A stretch of DNA of 64,000 nt from Asticcacaulis sp. AC402 (GCF_000495835.1 NZ_AWGC01000004.1:62001-126000), one strand, 5' to 3'; positions 16,744 through 26,389 are shown, counted from the first letter of the stretch. Notes: a model not told the origin generated them from the sequence alone. Program-made: numbers and translations.

Positions 16744-17931
16744 TCACTTCAGGATTGGCATCCAGCGCTGATAGGTCAGACAGCGCCACACCCACTCGAA
16801 CGGCCCGTATCGGAAGACCTGCAGCCACAGTATACTGAAGAGCAGTTGCCCGATCCAGATCGCCGCCACGATCGGCACCAGGCCTGAATGATTGATCGTT
16901 CCGAACAGCGGCAATTCGTAGCCAAGGATCACCGTCCCCGCGGGAGCGCGGCCGCCATAGAATAAAGCCGTCATGATCAGCGACTGCGTCAGGTAGTTGG
17001 TAAAGGCCATCCGCCCGACGCAGGCCAGGGGATACAACAGCCAGCCGCCGCGGGACCGCGCCACCAGGACCAGGACCGACGCATAGCCCAGCGAAATCAC
17101 CAGCGGCAGCAAGGTCTGCACCGCCTCTTCCAGGAGCCATAACTCCGACGCCCTGTCACCGTCGGCAACGAAGGGAAAAAGCAGGCCCGCGGTCAGGACC
17201 ACACTCGCAGCCCCGGCCGCGATCGCCAAAACGTACCAGACAGCCCGGCTTTCGCCCTTCAGAAAGCCGGCCTTGAACAGGCCAAGCCCGAGCATCATCA
17301 GACCCAGGGTATGGGGGCCATAGAAGATCACCACCGGAAGAACATCCTTGAGCCACTGCCAGGCATTCCCCGTCAATGAACTCCAGAAGCCGGAGCGCAT
17401 CTGGTCGACAAGACCGGGGTCGCGCGGCGGCATCTCCATCGCCGACGGCATGATCTGCGCCAGGATGTTAAGGCCCAGTATGGCGCCGCTGGTGACAAGG
17501 TAGACGATGACACCCATCAGGATCAGCCAGCGCGCCGGCCGGTTGCGCCATTGCATGAAGACCAGTCCGGTCACAGCGTAGAGCAAAAGAATGTCACCGT
17601 GCCAGATGAGAGCACCATGGATCAGGCCGAAGACGAGCAGCCAGATCAGCCTTCGCTGCAGTGGGTTTTCACGACTTTCCCCGACCAGAAAAACGCTGAC
17701 ACCGAACAGCAGCGAAAACAGGGTTATGAATTTTTCGCGGGCAAAGCTTTCGATCGCCCAGTGGGCCAGAGCATCCGCTTCGCTCATCGGCACCGGTGAC
17801 AGCGTCGGATCGACATAGACGTCGAAGGGTTGGGCGAAGGCGATGGCGTTGACGATCAGAATGCCCAGAATCGACAGGCCTCGAATGTGATCGAGCGTCG
17901 CGAACCGTTCCCCTTCGCGCCCACCCGTCAT
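16744..17931 (-). CDS. DUF418 family membrane protein
   Basis: A 395-residue integral membrane protein with about ten hydrophobic segments. The start RFATLDHIRGLSILGILIVNAIAFAQP is the characteristic N-terminus of DUF418 (YeiB-like) proteins. GRMAFTNYLTQSLIMTALFYGG and FGPFEW..R.LTYQRW at the end are the other landmarks. ATG 17931 follows the previous stop by a single base, so it is coupled to that gene. Function unknown; relatives are sometimes linked to acyltransferase-like membrane folds. Confidence 0.85.
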   Translation of the reverse strand: MTGGREGERFATLDHIRGLSILGILIVNAIAFAQPFDVYVDPTLSPVPMSEADALAHWAIESFAREKFITLFSLLFGVSVFLVGESRENPLQRRLIWLLVFGLIHGALIWHGDILLLYAVTGLVFMQWRNRPARWLILMGVIVYLVTSGAILGLNILAQIMPSAMEMPPRDPGLVDQMRSGFWSSLTGNAWQWLKDVLPVVIFYGPHTLGLMMLGLGLFKAGFLKGESRAVWYVLAIAAGAASVVLTAGLLFPFVADGDRASELWLLEEAVQTLLPLVISLGYASVLVLVARSRGGWLLYPLACVGRMAFTNYLTQSLIMTALFYGGRAPAGTVILGYELPLFGTINHSGLVPIVAAIWIGQLLFSILWLQVFRYGPFEWVWRCLTYQRWMPILK

Positions 17932-17932
17932 A

Positions 17933-18397
17933 TCAGATGATCTTGCGGCTAAGGGCCAGCCCCTGCAGCGCAATGGCCGTAGGTATCGACAGGGCCAACT
18001 CGCCCAGACCTTTCAAGCCGCGATAGATGGTAAAGGCAGAGATCAACTCCTGGGTCAGCGTCGCGCCCTTGATCATGTAGTTGAGCAGAGCGGCGATGTT
18101 TCCAGCCAGGGTTATGAACAGGGCACCGCACAGCACAATTACCAGAGCATGCAAGCGCGAAGGCGGCAAGGTTATCTTCCACAGGACCAGCGACGCCACG
18201 ACCCAGAAAGCTGCCAGCACCATCTGACGCTGGACCTCTCCCAGGACTTCCGCCAGGGTGCCGCCAGGCGTTTTTGTGTCGGTTACGAGCCATGCTGCGA
18301 CCAGCCACAGAAGCCCATGCAGACAAAGGGCCGCCACGGCGGACAGGATCATCCACGTCCGTTCAGGTGTGCGAAACTGCAGGGCACCTGATGTCAT
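17933..18397 (-). CDS. Hypothetical four-TM membrane protein
   Basis: A 154-residue protein with four predicted membrane helices (near residues 15-37, 60-78, 84-108 and 125-150) and short loops. No family is recognised. It begins directly after the 3-hydroxyacyl-CoA dehydrogenase stop and ends one base before the DUF418 start, so it is the middle gene of a tightly packed minus-strand run. Confidence 0.7.
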   Translation of the reverse strand: MTSGALQFRTPERTWMILSAVAALCLHGLLWLVAAWLVTDTKTPGGTLAEVLGEVQRQMVLAAFWVVASLVLWKITLPPSRLHALVIVLCGALFITLAGNIAALLNYMIKGATLTQELISAFTIYRGLKGLGELALSIPTAIALQGLALSRKII

Positions 18398-19273
18398 TTA
18401 GCGCGTCGGGACCGGCTTTTCGCCGCGATAGTCGTAGAAGCCGCGGCCGACCTTGCGGCCCAGCCAGCCAGCTTCGACATATTTGACCAGCAATGGACAT
18501 GGGCGGTACTTGGAATCTGACAGGCCGTCATACAGGACGTTCATCACCGCCAGAACTGTATCCAGCCCGATAAAGTCGGCCAGTTCGAGCGGCCCCATGG
18601 GATGATTGGCACCCAACTTCAGGCCGGTATCGATGGCATCGACGGTACCCACACCTTCATACAGGGTATAGATCGCCTCGTTGATCATCGGGATCAGGAT
18701 GCGGTTGACGATAAAGGCCGGGAAGTCCTCTGCGACGGCCGTCGTCTTTCCCAGCGAGCGGGCAAAGTCGATAGCGATTTCATAGGTCGAACTCTCGGTG
18801 GCGATACCGCGGATGATCTCGACCAGCTTCATGACCGGGACCGGATTCATGAAGTGCAGGCCAATGAACTTGCCCGGCCGGTCGGTCGCCGCCGCCAGAC
18901 GGGTGATCGAGATTGACGAGGTGTTCGACGCGAGAAAAGCCTCGGGCTTCAGGTGCTCACACACCGACTTGAAGATGGCATTCTTGACCTGCTCGTTTTC
19001 TGTCGCCGCCTCAATGACCAGATCGCAGTCCTTCAGGTCCTGAACCGAGGCCGCCGGCATCAGGCGAGACTGGGCACCTTGCGCATCCTCAGCCGTGATC
19101 GTTTCCTTTTCGACCAACCGGTTCAGTCCGCGTTCGATCCGGGCGAGGCTGGCCTTCACTGCATCCGCAGATTGATCATAGAGGAAAACGTCGTAGCCCG
19201 ACTGGGCACACACCTGAGCGATACCGGCCCCCATCTGGCCTGCGCCGATAATACCGACTGTCTTGATGATCAT
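18398..19273 (-). CDS. 3-hydroxybutyryl-CoA dehydrogenase
   Basis: A 291-residue protein with an N-terminal Rossmann fold (GIIGAGQMGAGIAQV, Gly10-x-Gly12-x2-Gly15) and the C-terminal 3HCDH domain. LHFMNPVPVMKLVEI holds the catalytic His. VAEDFPAFIVNRIL, GLKLGANHPMGPLELADFIGLDT and GRKVGRGFYDY are all typical. It oxidises 3-hydroxyacyl-CoA with NAD in butyrate or polyhydroxybutyrate-type metabolism. It lies downstream of etfB-etfA, as in many alphaproteobacteria. ATG 19273 is chosen for alignment with the family. Confidence 0.92.
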   Translation of the reverse strand: MIIKTVGIIGAGQMGAGIAQVCAQSGYDVFLYDQSADAVKASLARIERGLNRLVEKETITAEDAQGAQSRLMPAASVQDLKDCDLVIEAATENEQVKNAIFKSVCEHLKPEAFLASNTSSISITRLAAATDRPGKFIGLHFMNPVPVMKLVEIIRGIATESSTYEIAIDFARSLGKTTAVAEDFPAFIVNRILIPMINEAIYTLYEGVGTVDAIDTGLKLGANHPMGPLELADFIGLDTVLAVMNVLYDGLSDSKYRPCPLLVKYVEAGWLGRKVGRGFYDYRGEKPVPTR

Positions 19274-19378
19274 GCCCGGGTCCTTATAGATACTGTATCT
19301 TCCATATAGCGCTGCTGGCCGGCGTAAAACAACGCGGCCCGCCATATTTTTTGCGATGTGAACGCGTTTGGGGCCGGA

Positions 19379-20311
19379 TCAGCCCAGCGCCGTCATCAGG
19401 TCTGGCAAAACGGTCTTGTAATCACCGACCAGGCCGTAGTCGGCGACACTGAAGATCGGCGCCTCCGGGTCCTTGTTGATGGCAACGATGACCTTGGAAT
19501 CCTTCATCCCGGCCAGGTGCTGGATAGCGCCCGAAATGCCGATGGCGATGTAGAGATCCGGCGCCACCACCTTGCCGGTCTGGCCGACCTGATAGTCGTT
19601 CGGGGCATAGCCGGCATCGACGGCGGCACGGGACGCACCAACGGCGGCGCCAAGACGTGCAGCCAGAGGATCGAGAACGGCTTGGAACTCCTCGGCCGAA
19701 CCGAGCGCACGGCCGCCGGAGACGATGATTTTGGCGGCACCCAGTTCCGGGCGATCCGACACAACCTTCTCTTCCGAGATGTAGCGCACCTTGGACGAAG
19801 CCGCAGGCGCCGCTGTGCTTTCGATGGCCGCGTTGCCGCCGTCACCGGCTGCTTTGAAGGCCGTCGTGCGCACAGTCATGACTTTTTTGGCTTCTGCGGT
19901 CTGGACGGTTTCCAGGGCGTTGCCAGCATAGATCGGGCGGACGAAGGTGTTGGCGTCGACCACTTCGATAACGTCCGACAGCAATGAGACGTCAAGCAGA
20001 GCCGCAACGCGCGGCGCGAAGTTCTTGCCGGCCGACGAGGCCGGCACGGCGACAACGTCATAACCGGCAGCCAGGCCGGTGACCAAGGCGGAGACGGCCT
20101 CGGCCAGTTCTTGTTTCAGTTCGGCAGATTCCGCCGTGAGGACCTTGCGCACACCGGCAATTTTCGCGGCCTGGGCGGCGACGGCGGCAAGACCTTCACC
20201 ATAGACAAGGACGTCGATGTCGCCACCGAGCCTTTGGGCTGCGGTGACGGTCTTGTTGGTGGTGTCGCGGAGGTGGGCGCCGTCGTGATCGGCAATGACG
20301 AGGACGGACAT
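19379..20311 (-). CDS. etfA: Electron transfer flavoprotein subunit alpha
   Basis: A 310-residue protein. The C-terminal FAD domain has the family signature ([79 protein letters not shown], split here by position). It forms a heterodimer with EtfB that carries electrons from acyl-CoA dehydrogenases to ETF-ubiquinone oxidoreductase. ATG 20311 lies one base after the etfB stop region, so the two are co-translated. Confidence 0.96.
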   Translation of the reverse strand: MSVLVIADHDGAHLRDTTNKTVTAAQRLGGDIDVLVYGEGLAAVAAQAAKIAGVRKVLTAESAELKQELAEAVSALVTGLAAGYDVVAVPASSAGKNFAPRVAALLDVSLLSDVIEVVDANTFVRPIYAGNALETVQTAEAKKVMTVRTTAFKAAGDGGNAAIESTAAPAASSKVRYISEEKVVSDRPELGAAKIIVSGGRALGSAEEFQAVLDPLAARLGAAVGASRAAVDAGYAPNDYQVGQTGKVVAPDLYIAIGISGAIQHLAGMKDSKVIVAINKDPEAPIFSVADYGLVGDYKTVLPDLMTALG

Positions 20312-20312
20312 G

Positions 20313-21059
20313 TTACAGCACTCCCGCAGTCTTGAGGTTGGCAACCAGATCGGCGGCGTCGGCGACCTTGATCCCGGCCTGGCGCTTGGCCGGTTCAGTG
20401 ACCTTGACCACCTTCAGGCGCGGCGTGATGTCGACGCCGTAATCGGCGATCGACTTGACGTCGAGCGGCTTCTTCTTAGCCTTCATGATGTTCGGCAGCG
20501 AGGCGTAACGCGGCTCGTTCAGGCGCAGGTCGGTGGTGATGACCGCCGGGAGCTTGACGCCGATCGTCTGCAGTCCGCCGTCGACTTCGCGGGTCACCTG
20601 GGCTTCACCGTCGGCGATGACCACCTTCGAGGCGAAGGTTGCCTGCGGCCAGTCAAGCAGGGTGGCCAACATCTGGCCGGTGGCATTGTTGTCGCCGTCG
20701 ATGGCCTGCTTGCCCATGATGACGATGTCGGGTTTTTCCTGTTCGATGACGGCCTTGAGCAGCTTGGCGACGGCCAGGGGCTCGACGTCCTGATCGGTCT
20801 GGATCAGGATGCCGCGGTCGGCCCCAATGGTCAGGGCGGTGATAAGGGTGTCTCGCGCCTGGGCCGGCCCGATGGAGACGGCGACCACCTCGGTGGCGAT
20901 GCCCTTTTCCTTGAGACGGGTGGCCTCTTCGACCGCGATTTCATCGAAGGGGTTCATCGACATCTTGACGTTCGCCAGGTCGACACCCGACTGGTCCGCC
21001 TTGACGCGCACCTTGACGTTGTAGTCCAGAACCCGCTTTACGGGCACCAAAAGCTTCAT
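20313..21059 (-). CDS. etfB: Electron transfer flavoprotein subunit beta
   Basis: A 248-residue protein with the EtfB landmarks [32 protein letters not shown], the AMP-binding [17 protein letters not shown] loop and the signature [30 protein letters not shown]. It pairs with EtfA. The region 21060-21285 upstream has no gene and should hold the promoter. Confidence 0.96.
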   Translation of the reverse strand: MKLLVPVKRVLDYNVKVRVKADQSGVDLANVKMSMNPFDEIAVEEATRLKEKGIATEVVAVSIGPAQARDTLITALTIGADRGILIQTDQDVEPLAVAKLLKAVIEQEKPDIVIMGKQAIDGDNNATGQMLATLLDWPQATFASKVVIADGEAQVTREVDGGLQTIGVKLPAVITTDLRLNEPRYASLPNIMKAKKKPLDVKSIADYGVDITPRLKVVKVTEPAKRQAGIKVADAADLVANLKTAGVL

Positions 21060-21285
21060 GGCCTTGTCACCTCTCGCCGGGCGCAGACCCTGTTTTTGTC
21101 TGCGCCATCTTTTGACGCGATCTCTACGACGTGCGCCGCCAAAGTCAATCAGTCACGCTACGGCAAGTGGCGAATTTAGAGTAAAAAAGGCTGTTTTTTC
21201 ATTGCCCTCGCGGAAGGTTTGGCGCATAAATCGCCAGAATTTCTTCCCTTCCCTATAGTTTTCGCCCCGACAGCTCCTGCACGCC

Positions 21286-21507
21286 ATGAAAAGTAAAATC
21301 CCTCACCTGAAATTCTACTTTGTCGGGCTTTTCGCTGCCGCCAGCCTGGCCGTAACGGGTTGGCAGTTGCTGTACGAGTTTCCGCGTAAAAAATGTGAGG
21401 ATGCCGGAAACTGGTGGTCTTACAAATACCGCGAATGCGCCGTCCCGCTGAGCATTGTCAATATTACCGGCCGACCTGTCGCGTCCGAAGCCTCCGCGAG
21501 CCAGTAA
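21286..21507 (+). CDS. Small single-TM hypothetical protein
   Basis: A 73-residue protein with one membrane helix (KFYFVGLFAAASLAVTGWQLLY) and a short outer part with two Cys (KKCEDAGNWWSYKYRECAVP) and a VNITGRP tail. Its layout, with a CE..G.WW...RECA core, looks conserved rather than random. It ends directly against the convergent lipoprotein gene. Function unknown. Confidence 0.65.
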   Translation: MKSKIPHLKFYFVGLFAAASLAVTGWQLLYEFPRKKCEDAGNWWSYKYRECAVPLSIVNITGRPVASEASASQ

Positions 21508-22008
21508 TCAGGGCGCCTTCAAGGCACACTTCATCACCCTTGGTGTTACTTGCGGTTTGGTCAGGACGCCGCGGGCGATGCTGCAGTCGACAATGTCATG
21601 GTAAAAATTGGCCTGGGTAACACCGATGGCGTTGGTCTTGTACTGAACCTGGCCATCGGCCGTGTCGGCCAGAAGCGTAACATCCAGCCCCTCCCCCGTC
21701 ACCTTGATGCTCCTGGTGCTACGGTCAACGACAAAGGTCTGGCTGCCCATCGGCAGTTCGTGTCGATCATTAGCCTTGGCGGCCGACGCACTTGTTGGCA
21801 AACCGTAGTAGATGGTGGTGACGCGCAGTTTGTCGTTGGCCTCGGTCAACGCCGCCATCCCCTTGTCATCGATTTCGATGGTGATTTCATGTACCGGCAG
21901 CGGCGCACCGGACCAGGGCGTACCCGTTTGCCTGGCGGCATCCCCGTCGTCGCAGCCCGTCAGCACCACGAGCGCGATGGCAGCGACAAGGCTGATGACG
22001 GTTTTCAA
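21508..22008 (-). CDS. Hypothetical lipoprotein
   Basis: A 166-residue protein when started at TTG 22008. This choice gives a standard lipoprotein signal (KTVISLVAAIALVVLTGC, lipobox LTGC) and has AAAGAGG about 9 bases upstream, whereas upstream in-frame ATGs would place 20 extra residues before the signal and overlap the adenosyltransferase. The mature domain is beta-rich (VHEITIEIDDKGMAALTEAND, DRHELPMGSQTFVVDRSTRS). No family is recognised. Outer- or inner-membrane anchored. Confidence 0.7.
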   Translation of the reverse strand: MKTVISLVAAIALVVLTGCDDGDAARQTGTPWSGAPLPVHEITIEIDDKGMAALTEANDKLRVTTIYYGLPTSASAAKANDRHELPMGSQTFVVDRSTRSIKVTGEGLDVTLLADTADGQVQYKTNAIGVTQANFYHDIVDCSIARGVLTKPQVTPRVMKCALKAP

Positions 22009-22021
22009 GCTGTTGGCCTCT

Positions 22022-22576
22022 TTATTGACCCGGAACCCATAGCACATCGGCCCGCCCTTTGTCATTGGCATGCCGCGCCAGTACGAACAGCAAGTCCGAC
22101 AAACGGTTTAGATACTTCAGAGCCTCCGGATTAACGGGTTCGGTACGGTTCAGGGTCACCGCATCGCGCTCCGCCCGCCGCACCACAGTACGCGCCAGGT
22201 GCAGGTGGGCGCTCAGGGCATTGCCAGCGGGCAGAATGAATGAGGTCAGCGGGTTCAGTTCATCATTGTGCCGGTCGAGCGCCGCCTCCAGAGCCGTCAC
22301 CTGGGGGCTACGGATGCGAACTGGCGTCCAGGCAATGTCATCGCTGGGCGTCGCCAGGTCGGCGCCGAGATCGAACAGGTCGTTCTGCACCACGCAGAGC
22401 AGGTCGTCGAAGTCGCCGTGGCTTTGCAACCGGACCAGGCCCAGAGCGGCATTGGCTTCGTCGACGCTGCCGATGGCGGCCAGGCGCGAATCGTCCTTGG
22501 ACCGGCGCGATCCGTCGGCCAGTCCGGTCTTACCGTCGTCGCCCGTCCGGGTATAGATCTTGTTCAGCTTGACCAT
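22022..22576 (-). CDS. Cob(I)yrinic acid a,c-diamide adenosyltransferase, PduO type
   Basis: A 184-residue ATP:corrinoid adenosyltransferase that makes adenosylcobalamin. The N-terminal ATP-binding signature KIYTRTGDDGKTGLADGSRRSKD is complete. VDEANAALGL, SFILPAGNALSAHLHLARTVVRRAER and LNRLSDLLFVLAR are the remaining conserved blocks. It sits in the widespread alphaproteobacterial context of a twin-TM protein upstream and etfB-etfA downstream, here with a lipoprotein and a small divergent gene inserted between. Confidence 0.93.
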   Translation of the reverse strand: MVKLNKIYTRTGDDGKTGLADGSRRSKDDSRLAAIGSVDEANAALGLVRLQSHGDFDDLLCVVQNDLFDLGADLATPSDDIAWTPVRIRSPQVTALEAALDRHNDELNPLTSFILPAGNALSAHLHLARTVVRRAERDAVTLNRTEPVNPEALKYLNRLSDLLFVLARHANDKGRADVLWVPGQ

Positions 22577-22610
22577 TCAGACATCCTCTGGCGGCAAACG
22601 GCTGTCTTCC

Positions 22611-22696
22611 CGCTCTAAATTTTTGCTTTGCAAGCAATTTTTCCGAAAACGGGGACGCCAGTGCGGTGGCTTCCACTTTATCGGATTGCGCTCTAG
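22611..22696 (-). repeat. Dispersed repeat R2, copy B
   Basis: On the minus strand it reads TAGAGCGCAATCCGATAAAG, then a variable arm, CGTTTTCGGAAAAATTGC and TTTAGAGCG. It is homologous to 16634-16715 and 49854-49974. It supplies the TAG stop (22695-22693) of the twin-TM gene, as copy A does for the dioxygenase gene. Confidence 0.85.
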
Positions 22697-22896
22697 CGGC
22701 CCTGCTGGACGAACCAGACGGTGATGATTAACAGGACAATGGCGATCGCCTGGAACAGTACGCGCAAGCGCATCAATTTGTTGGACCATTTGCGGCCGAA
22801 ATCACCGCCTTTGAACAGACTGTAAAGGCCGAAACCCAGCACGACCACTACCGCGAACATCGCCAGAAGCGACAAAATAAGGAGAAACAGGCTCAT
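22693..22896 (-). CDS. Twin-transmembrane (HIG1-like) small protein
   Basis: A 67-residue protein with two hydrophobic helices (residues 2-27 and 46-63) and a basic loop (KGGDFGRKWSNKLMRLRV), the hallmark of short alphaproteobacterial HIG1-type twin-TM proteins. It starts at ATG 22896; longer in-frame starts add a Cys/Arg-rich stretch with no protein character. It lies upstream of the adenosyltransferase, the usual location for this family. Its stop codon is provided by repeat R2 copy B. Confidence 0.75.
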   Translation of the reverse strand: MSLFLLILSLLAMFAVVVVLGFGLYSLFKGGDFGRKWSNKLMRLRVLFQAIAIVLLIITVWFVQQGR

Positions 22897-23123
22897 GAGC
22901 GCTTCATCGCGCTTTTGACGGCAAATGTCGAGGGGCTTGCATGCAATCGATATTACCCCATATGAGAACATTTCCCTTATGATACAAGGTCGTTCGTCGT
23001 TTTTTTCGATCGATAAAAATAACCGCCTTTCCCGTTGAAACCGCGGAGTCGCCATACTATTAGGAAGGGCCGGACCACGGAAAATTTTCCGTAGCGTCAA
23101 CTTTAGTGTGTGTAACCCGTCCA

Positions 23124-23831
23124 ATGTACGAAGTCAGTAGCTTGCCCCAAACCTCCCGCGCTCCCTCCCCGCCCTCCTCCCTCGACTCCCAGGACACGCC
23201 GTTGCCCGTTGTCAGCCGCGCGCGTTCCAAGGAACGCAATCGCCAGAAGATTCTCGATTCCGCTATGGCGCTGTTTCGTGAACGTGGTTTCGAAGCCGCC
23301 ACCCTGCGCGATATGGCCAAGGCCGCCGGCTTGTCAACCGGCGCCCTGTTCGCCAATTTCGCCGATAAGAACGAGATTTTCCTGATCGTCGTCGAGCAGG
23401 AAAACGCCCGTGTCATCACCGTCATGCGCGAAGCCTATGACGAAAACCTGGACCTTACCGCCCGGCTCCATCAGCAGTTGATGCGCGGCTACGAATATGC
23501 TCAGGTTAATGCCCGTCTGATCCTATCGGCCTTCGTGATGAAATGGAGCGCCGGCCAGACGGCTCAGACAGGGTTGAACGAAATCGCCCGCATGAGCGAT
23601 ATGGTGCGCTACGCCCTTCTGGATACGTTGAAAGCGGCGGTCGAGCGCAAGGAACTGCCAGCCCATGCAGCCATCGAGGCCGCGGCGGAAATCCTGGAAG
23701 ACCTGTGTTTCGCCAATATGCGGCGCGCCTTCCAGCATAGCCGCGAACCGGCCACTTTCGACGTCAAGCAATTGTCGGACAGTGTCACCTTGCAGGTCAA
23801 GCTGGTGATTGCGGGCCTGCGGAACGCTTAA
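23124..23831 (+). CDS. TetR-family transcriptional regulator
   Basis: A 235-residue protein. After a Pro/Ser-rich N-terminus of about 35 residues comes a TetR HTH: RQKILDSAMALFRERGFEAATLRDMAKAAGLSTGALFANFADKNEIF. The ligand-binding domain is all-helical. ATG 23124 is chosen over GTG 23106, but a start closer to the HTH is also possible. No target is evident: neighbours are a twin-TM gene divergent upstream and a Rieske oxygenase convergent downstream. Relatives of this subgroup are often annotated near lipid or aromatic metabolism. Confidence 0.88.
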   Translation: MYEVSSLPQTSRAPSPPSSLDSQDTPLPVVSRARSKERNRQKILDSAMALFRERGFEAATLRDMAKAAGLSTGALFANFADKNEIFLIVVEQENARVITVMREAYDENLDLTARLHQQLMRGYEYAQVNARLILSAFVMKWSAGQTAQTGLNEIARMSDMVRYALLDTLKAAVERKELPAHAAIEAAAEILEDLCFANMRRAFQHSREPATFDVKQLSDSVTLQVKLVIAGLRNA

Positions 23832-23856
23832 AGACTAACAGCGCCAGAGTCTTACC

Positions 23857-24023
23857 TTATACCAAGCCTCATAAAGAATGACGCTTGGTATTCGTTTTTT
23901 TCAGCTCAAGCGCCGGACCAGGCGCCCCCCATGGCTCCTCGCAAAAGCTCGGGCGCCCGAAGTACGTTCTCTGGCGCGCTTGCCAACCCACGATGAGTCA
24001 AGATTTTCGCGGGTTGACATTAT
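23857..24023 (+). repeat. Dispersed repeat R1, copy 2
   Basis: It begins TTATACCAAGCCTCATAAAG and is nearly identical to 29012-29177 for about 150 bases. The last dozen bases differ (TTGACATTATA instead of TTGGTATTAA). It is directly followed by a palindrome of the R3 type at 24021-24049. The short open frame it creates is shared with copy 3 and is not a gene. Confidence 0.9.
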
Positions 24024-24049
24024 ACTCCCCCGCATAGTGGGGGCGTATA
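24021..24049. repeat. R3-type short palindrome
   Basis: TATACTCCCCC and GGGGGCGTATA flank the 7-base loop GCATAGT. The same design (TATACC-CCCC / GGGG-GGTATA) occurs at 36276-36303 and forms the ends of the longer elements at 29186-29321 and 56254-56490. It lies at the 3' end of R1 copy 2, between two convergent genes, where it could act in transcript termination. Confidence 0.7.
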
Positions 24050-24083
24050 AGCTTTTATTGATTTTTCAAGATATTGGGACTTT

Positions 24084-25193
24084 CTATGACGTCCATTTGA
24101 GAGTCGTTGGCTTCACTGGGTTCACGAACGCCCGGCCTTCGCCGCGCGCCGACATCCATTCCTTCTTGAGCTGCTGATACCACTTGGCCTGGGTATCGGC
24201 GTCGTCGATCCACAACAGGCTGGGGTCGTACTTCAGCCCCTCGTTCTGCAGATTAACCATGTCACCGTCCTGCTGCAGGAAGGCCTTGGCCCCCAGCCGG
24301 AATAACGGCGAGATGAAGCGGAACAGGCCGTGGTCGCTCCAGAAAATCTGGGTAATACGGGTGGTCGTGTCATCGATCGGCGTCAGGCAGGTCAGGCCCA
24401 GCACCTGCTTTGCACCGACCTCGATATGTTCGTATCGGATACCCGGAAGGCGGAAGGTGATCTCGGTGGCCGGCGCGCCGCCCAGAATCTTGTAGGCGCG
24501 GGAATTTTTCGACGGCGCATGCCGGACCATGGCGAAACCATGCTCACGCGGCTCGAATGCCTTGATCTTGGATAGTTGCGACTTGGCCGAGCGCCACCAC
24601 CATTGCTGATGGACATAGGGGCCATGAGCCGGATCCATCAGACCGACCACGGCGTGATCAATATGCGACTCGAAATCCATGGTCTCGACGATGATTGGCG
24701 TACCACCGACCACGCCCGGAAGCTCTGGCGGTTCATGGTCGGGCTCGGTCGGACGGCGGGCGTCAGCGGTAATAAAGATCCAGACAATGCCCTGCTGTTC
24801 ACGGATGGCGTAGCTTCGTACCCGGACGCGATCGACATCCATCTCCTGGTCCGGCGTCAGGGACGGGACCTTGGTGCAGGTGCCTTCGGTATTGAAGGTC
24901 CAGCCATGATAGGGGCATTGCACAACACAGGACGCGCCATCGCGCACCATCTGGCCAGCCGACAGAGGCGCTGCACGGTGGGGACAAATGTCACGGATGC
25001 CGTAGACCTTGCCATCGAGATCGCGGCCCAGCAGAACCGGTTCGCCGAGAAAAACATAGCGTTGCAGCTTGCCGGGCTTGAGATCGCCGGACAGGGCGGC
25101 GAACCACCAGCAGTCTTTCAGGAACCCCTGGCCGAAAGCAATGCGTTCCGTTTTTTCGGCGCGCGAGGCGGATGTGGTGGTTTGATCAGGCAT
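24084..25193 (-). CDS. Rieske-type aromatic ring-hydroxylating oxygenase, alpha subunit
   Basis: A 369-residue protein. The Rieske [2Fe-2S] motif is Cys70-x-His72 (CPHRAAPLS) and Cys93-x2-His96 (CPYHGW). The mononuclear iron site follows as D.x2.H.x4.H in GLMDPAHGPYVHQQ. It would use a separate reductase to oxygenate an aromatic or related substrate. It resembles vanillate O-demethylase-like single-component oxygenases in size. No reductase or beta subunit is adjacent. It lies 74 bases downstream of the aminotransferase gene on the same strand. Substrate unknown. Confidence 0.88.
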   Translation of the reverse strand: MPDQTTTSASRAEKTERIAFGQGFLKDCWWFAALSGDLKPGKLQRYVFLGEPVLLGRDLDGKVYGIRDICPHRAAPLSAGQMVRDGASCVVQCPYHGWTFNTEGTCTKVPSLTPDQEMDVDRVRVRSYAIREQQGIVWIFITADARRPTEPDHEPPELPGVVGGTPIIVETMDFESHIDHAVVGLMDPAHGPYVHQQWWWRSAKSQLSKIKAFEPREHGFAMVRHAPSKNSRAYKILGGAPATEITFRLPGIRYEHIEVGAKQVLGLTCLTPIDDTTTRITQIFWSDHGLFRFISPLFRLGAKAFLQQDGDMVNLQNEGLKYDPSLLWIDDADTQAKWYQQLKKEWMSARGEGRAFVNPVKPTTLKWTS

Positions 25194-25267
25194 GGAATCT
25201 CAGGGGGTCGTGCGGCAATCGCAATAACATAGCGTCTAATCGCCGCCAGTGCGACCCCTTGCCTCGC

Positions 25268-26389
25268 CTATCGCTCTGAAACGCGCGCAAACCGGCCCAG
25301 CGCCTCCAGAAAAGCCTCGTTTTCGGCATCCTTGCCGACCGTGACGCGCAGGCACTGTGGCAAGCCGTAATTGACAACATGACGCACGATCAGCCCCTGT
25401 TCCATCAGGAATTCATTGGCACGCGCGGCTTCGGCGGCGTCGCGGAACCGGATCAATACGAAGTTGCCCGCCGAATTGCCGACCTCCAGGCCGAAGCTGC
25501 GGATCGCCTGGATCAGGCGCGGGCGCCACAACGTCACCTGGGCCCTGGACGCATCGATATGGGCCCTATCCGACAGGGCGGCGACCGCCGCAGCCTGGGC
25601 AGGCAGGTTGATGTTGAACGGCATGCGGATGCGGTCCATGGCGTCGATCAACGGCTTCGGGCAGTAGCCGAAACCGACGCGCAATCCAGCCAGGCCGTGG
25701 ATCTTCGAAAAGGTCCGTGTAACCACGATATTGTCGTGGCCGCGCGCCATCTCCAGTGCCGATTCCCAGGTCGGCTCGTCGACGAATTCGGCATAGGCCT
25801 CGTCGATCACCAGAATGATGTCCGACGCCAGGCGCGACCGCAGGTCGGAGATTTCCTCCGGCGTATTCCACGTCCCGGTCGGATTGGCCGGGTTGGAGAT
25901 ATAGACCAGCTTTGTGCGGGCATCGACCAGTTCCAAGAGGTTATCGATATCGACGCGCAGGTCGGGTTCGGGCGCCAGGCGGACCTGCGCCTGGCAGGCC
26001 AGGGCACTGATGCGGTAGGCCAGAAAGCCGTGCTCGCCCGTGACGATGTTATCACCGGCTTCGAGATAGGTCTGGTTCAGCAGGCCAAAGACCTCGTCCG
26101 AACCGTTGCCGAAGATCAGCCGCTCGGGTTCCAGGTCGTGATAGGCGGCAACCGCTGCGCGCAGCGGGTTGGCGTGACCGTCGGGATAGCGGAACAGTTT
26201 GGACTGAGCTTCGGAAAAGGCTGCCGCGGCCATAGCCGAACAGCCGAGGGCGTTTTCGTTCGACGACAGTTTGATCGGTTCGGCGACGCCGTCGATCTTC
26301 GACTTGCCGCCAACATAGGGGGCGATATCGAGAATACCGGCTTTGGGCGCGGGGGCGTCGTAGGTCACAGGCTTGTCCATCACATCCAT
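25268..26389 (-). CDS. hisC: Histidinol-phosphate / aromatic aminotransferase
   Basis: A 373-residue fold-I PLP aminotransferase. The PLP lysine is in RTFSKIHGLAGLRVGF. SSNENALG, GNGSDEVFGLLNQTYLEAGD, NPANPTGTW and the C-terminal GLPQCLRVTVG segment are HisC-type. The family acts in histidine synthesis or, next to a chorismate mutase as here, in phenylalanine/tyrosine synthesis; the sequence alone does not decide. A tyrC/tyrA-type dehydrogenase that often follows is not found; the next gene is the Rieske oxygenase. ATG 26389 and ATG 26380 are both possible starts. Confidence 0.88.
   Translation of the reverse strand: MDVMDKPVTYDAPAPKAGILDIAPYVGGKSKIDGVAEPIKLSSNENALGCSAMAAAAFSEAQSKLFRYPDGHANPLRAAVAAYHDLEPERLIFGNGSDEVFGLLNQTYLEAGDNIVTGEHGFLAYRISALACQAQVRLAPEPDLRVDIDNLLELVDARTKLVYISNPANPTGTWNTPEEISDLRSRLASDIILVIDEAYAEFVDEPTWESALEMARGHDNIVVTRTFSKIHGLAGLRVGFGYCPKPLIDAMDRIRMPFNINLPAQAAAVAALSDRAHIDASRAQVTLWRPRLIQAIRSFGLEVGNSAGNFVLIRFRDAAEAARANEFLMEQGLIVRHVVNYGLPQCLRVTVGKDAENEAFLEALGRFARVSER

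Noticed and set aside
23878-24177. Frame with MTLGIRFFQLKRRTRR, repeated at 29033
   Set aside because: The similarity between the two frames comes from the non-coding R1 repeat. There is no ribosome binding site or conserved codon pattern.
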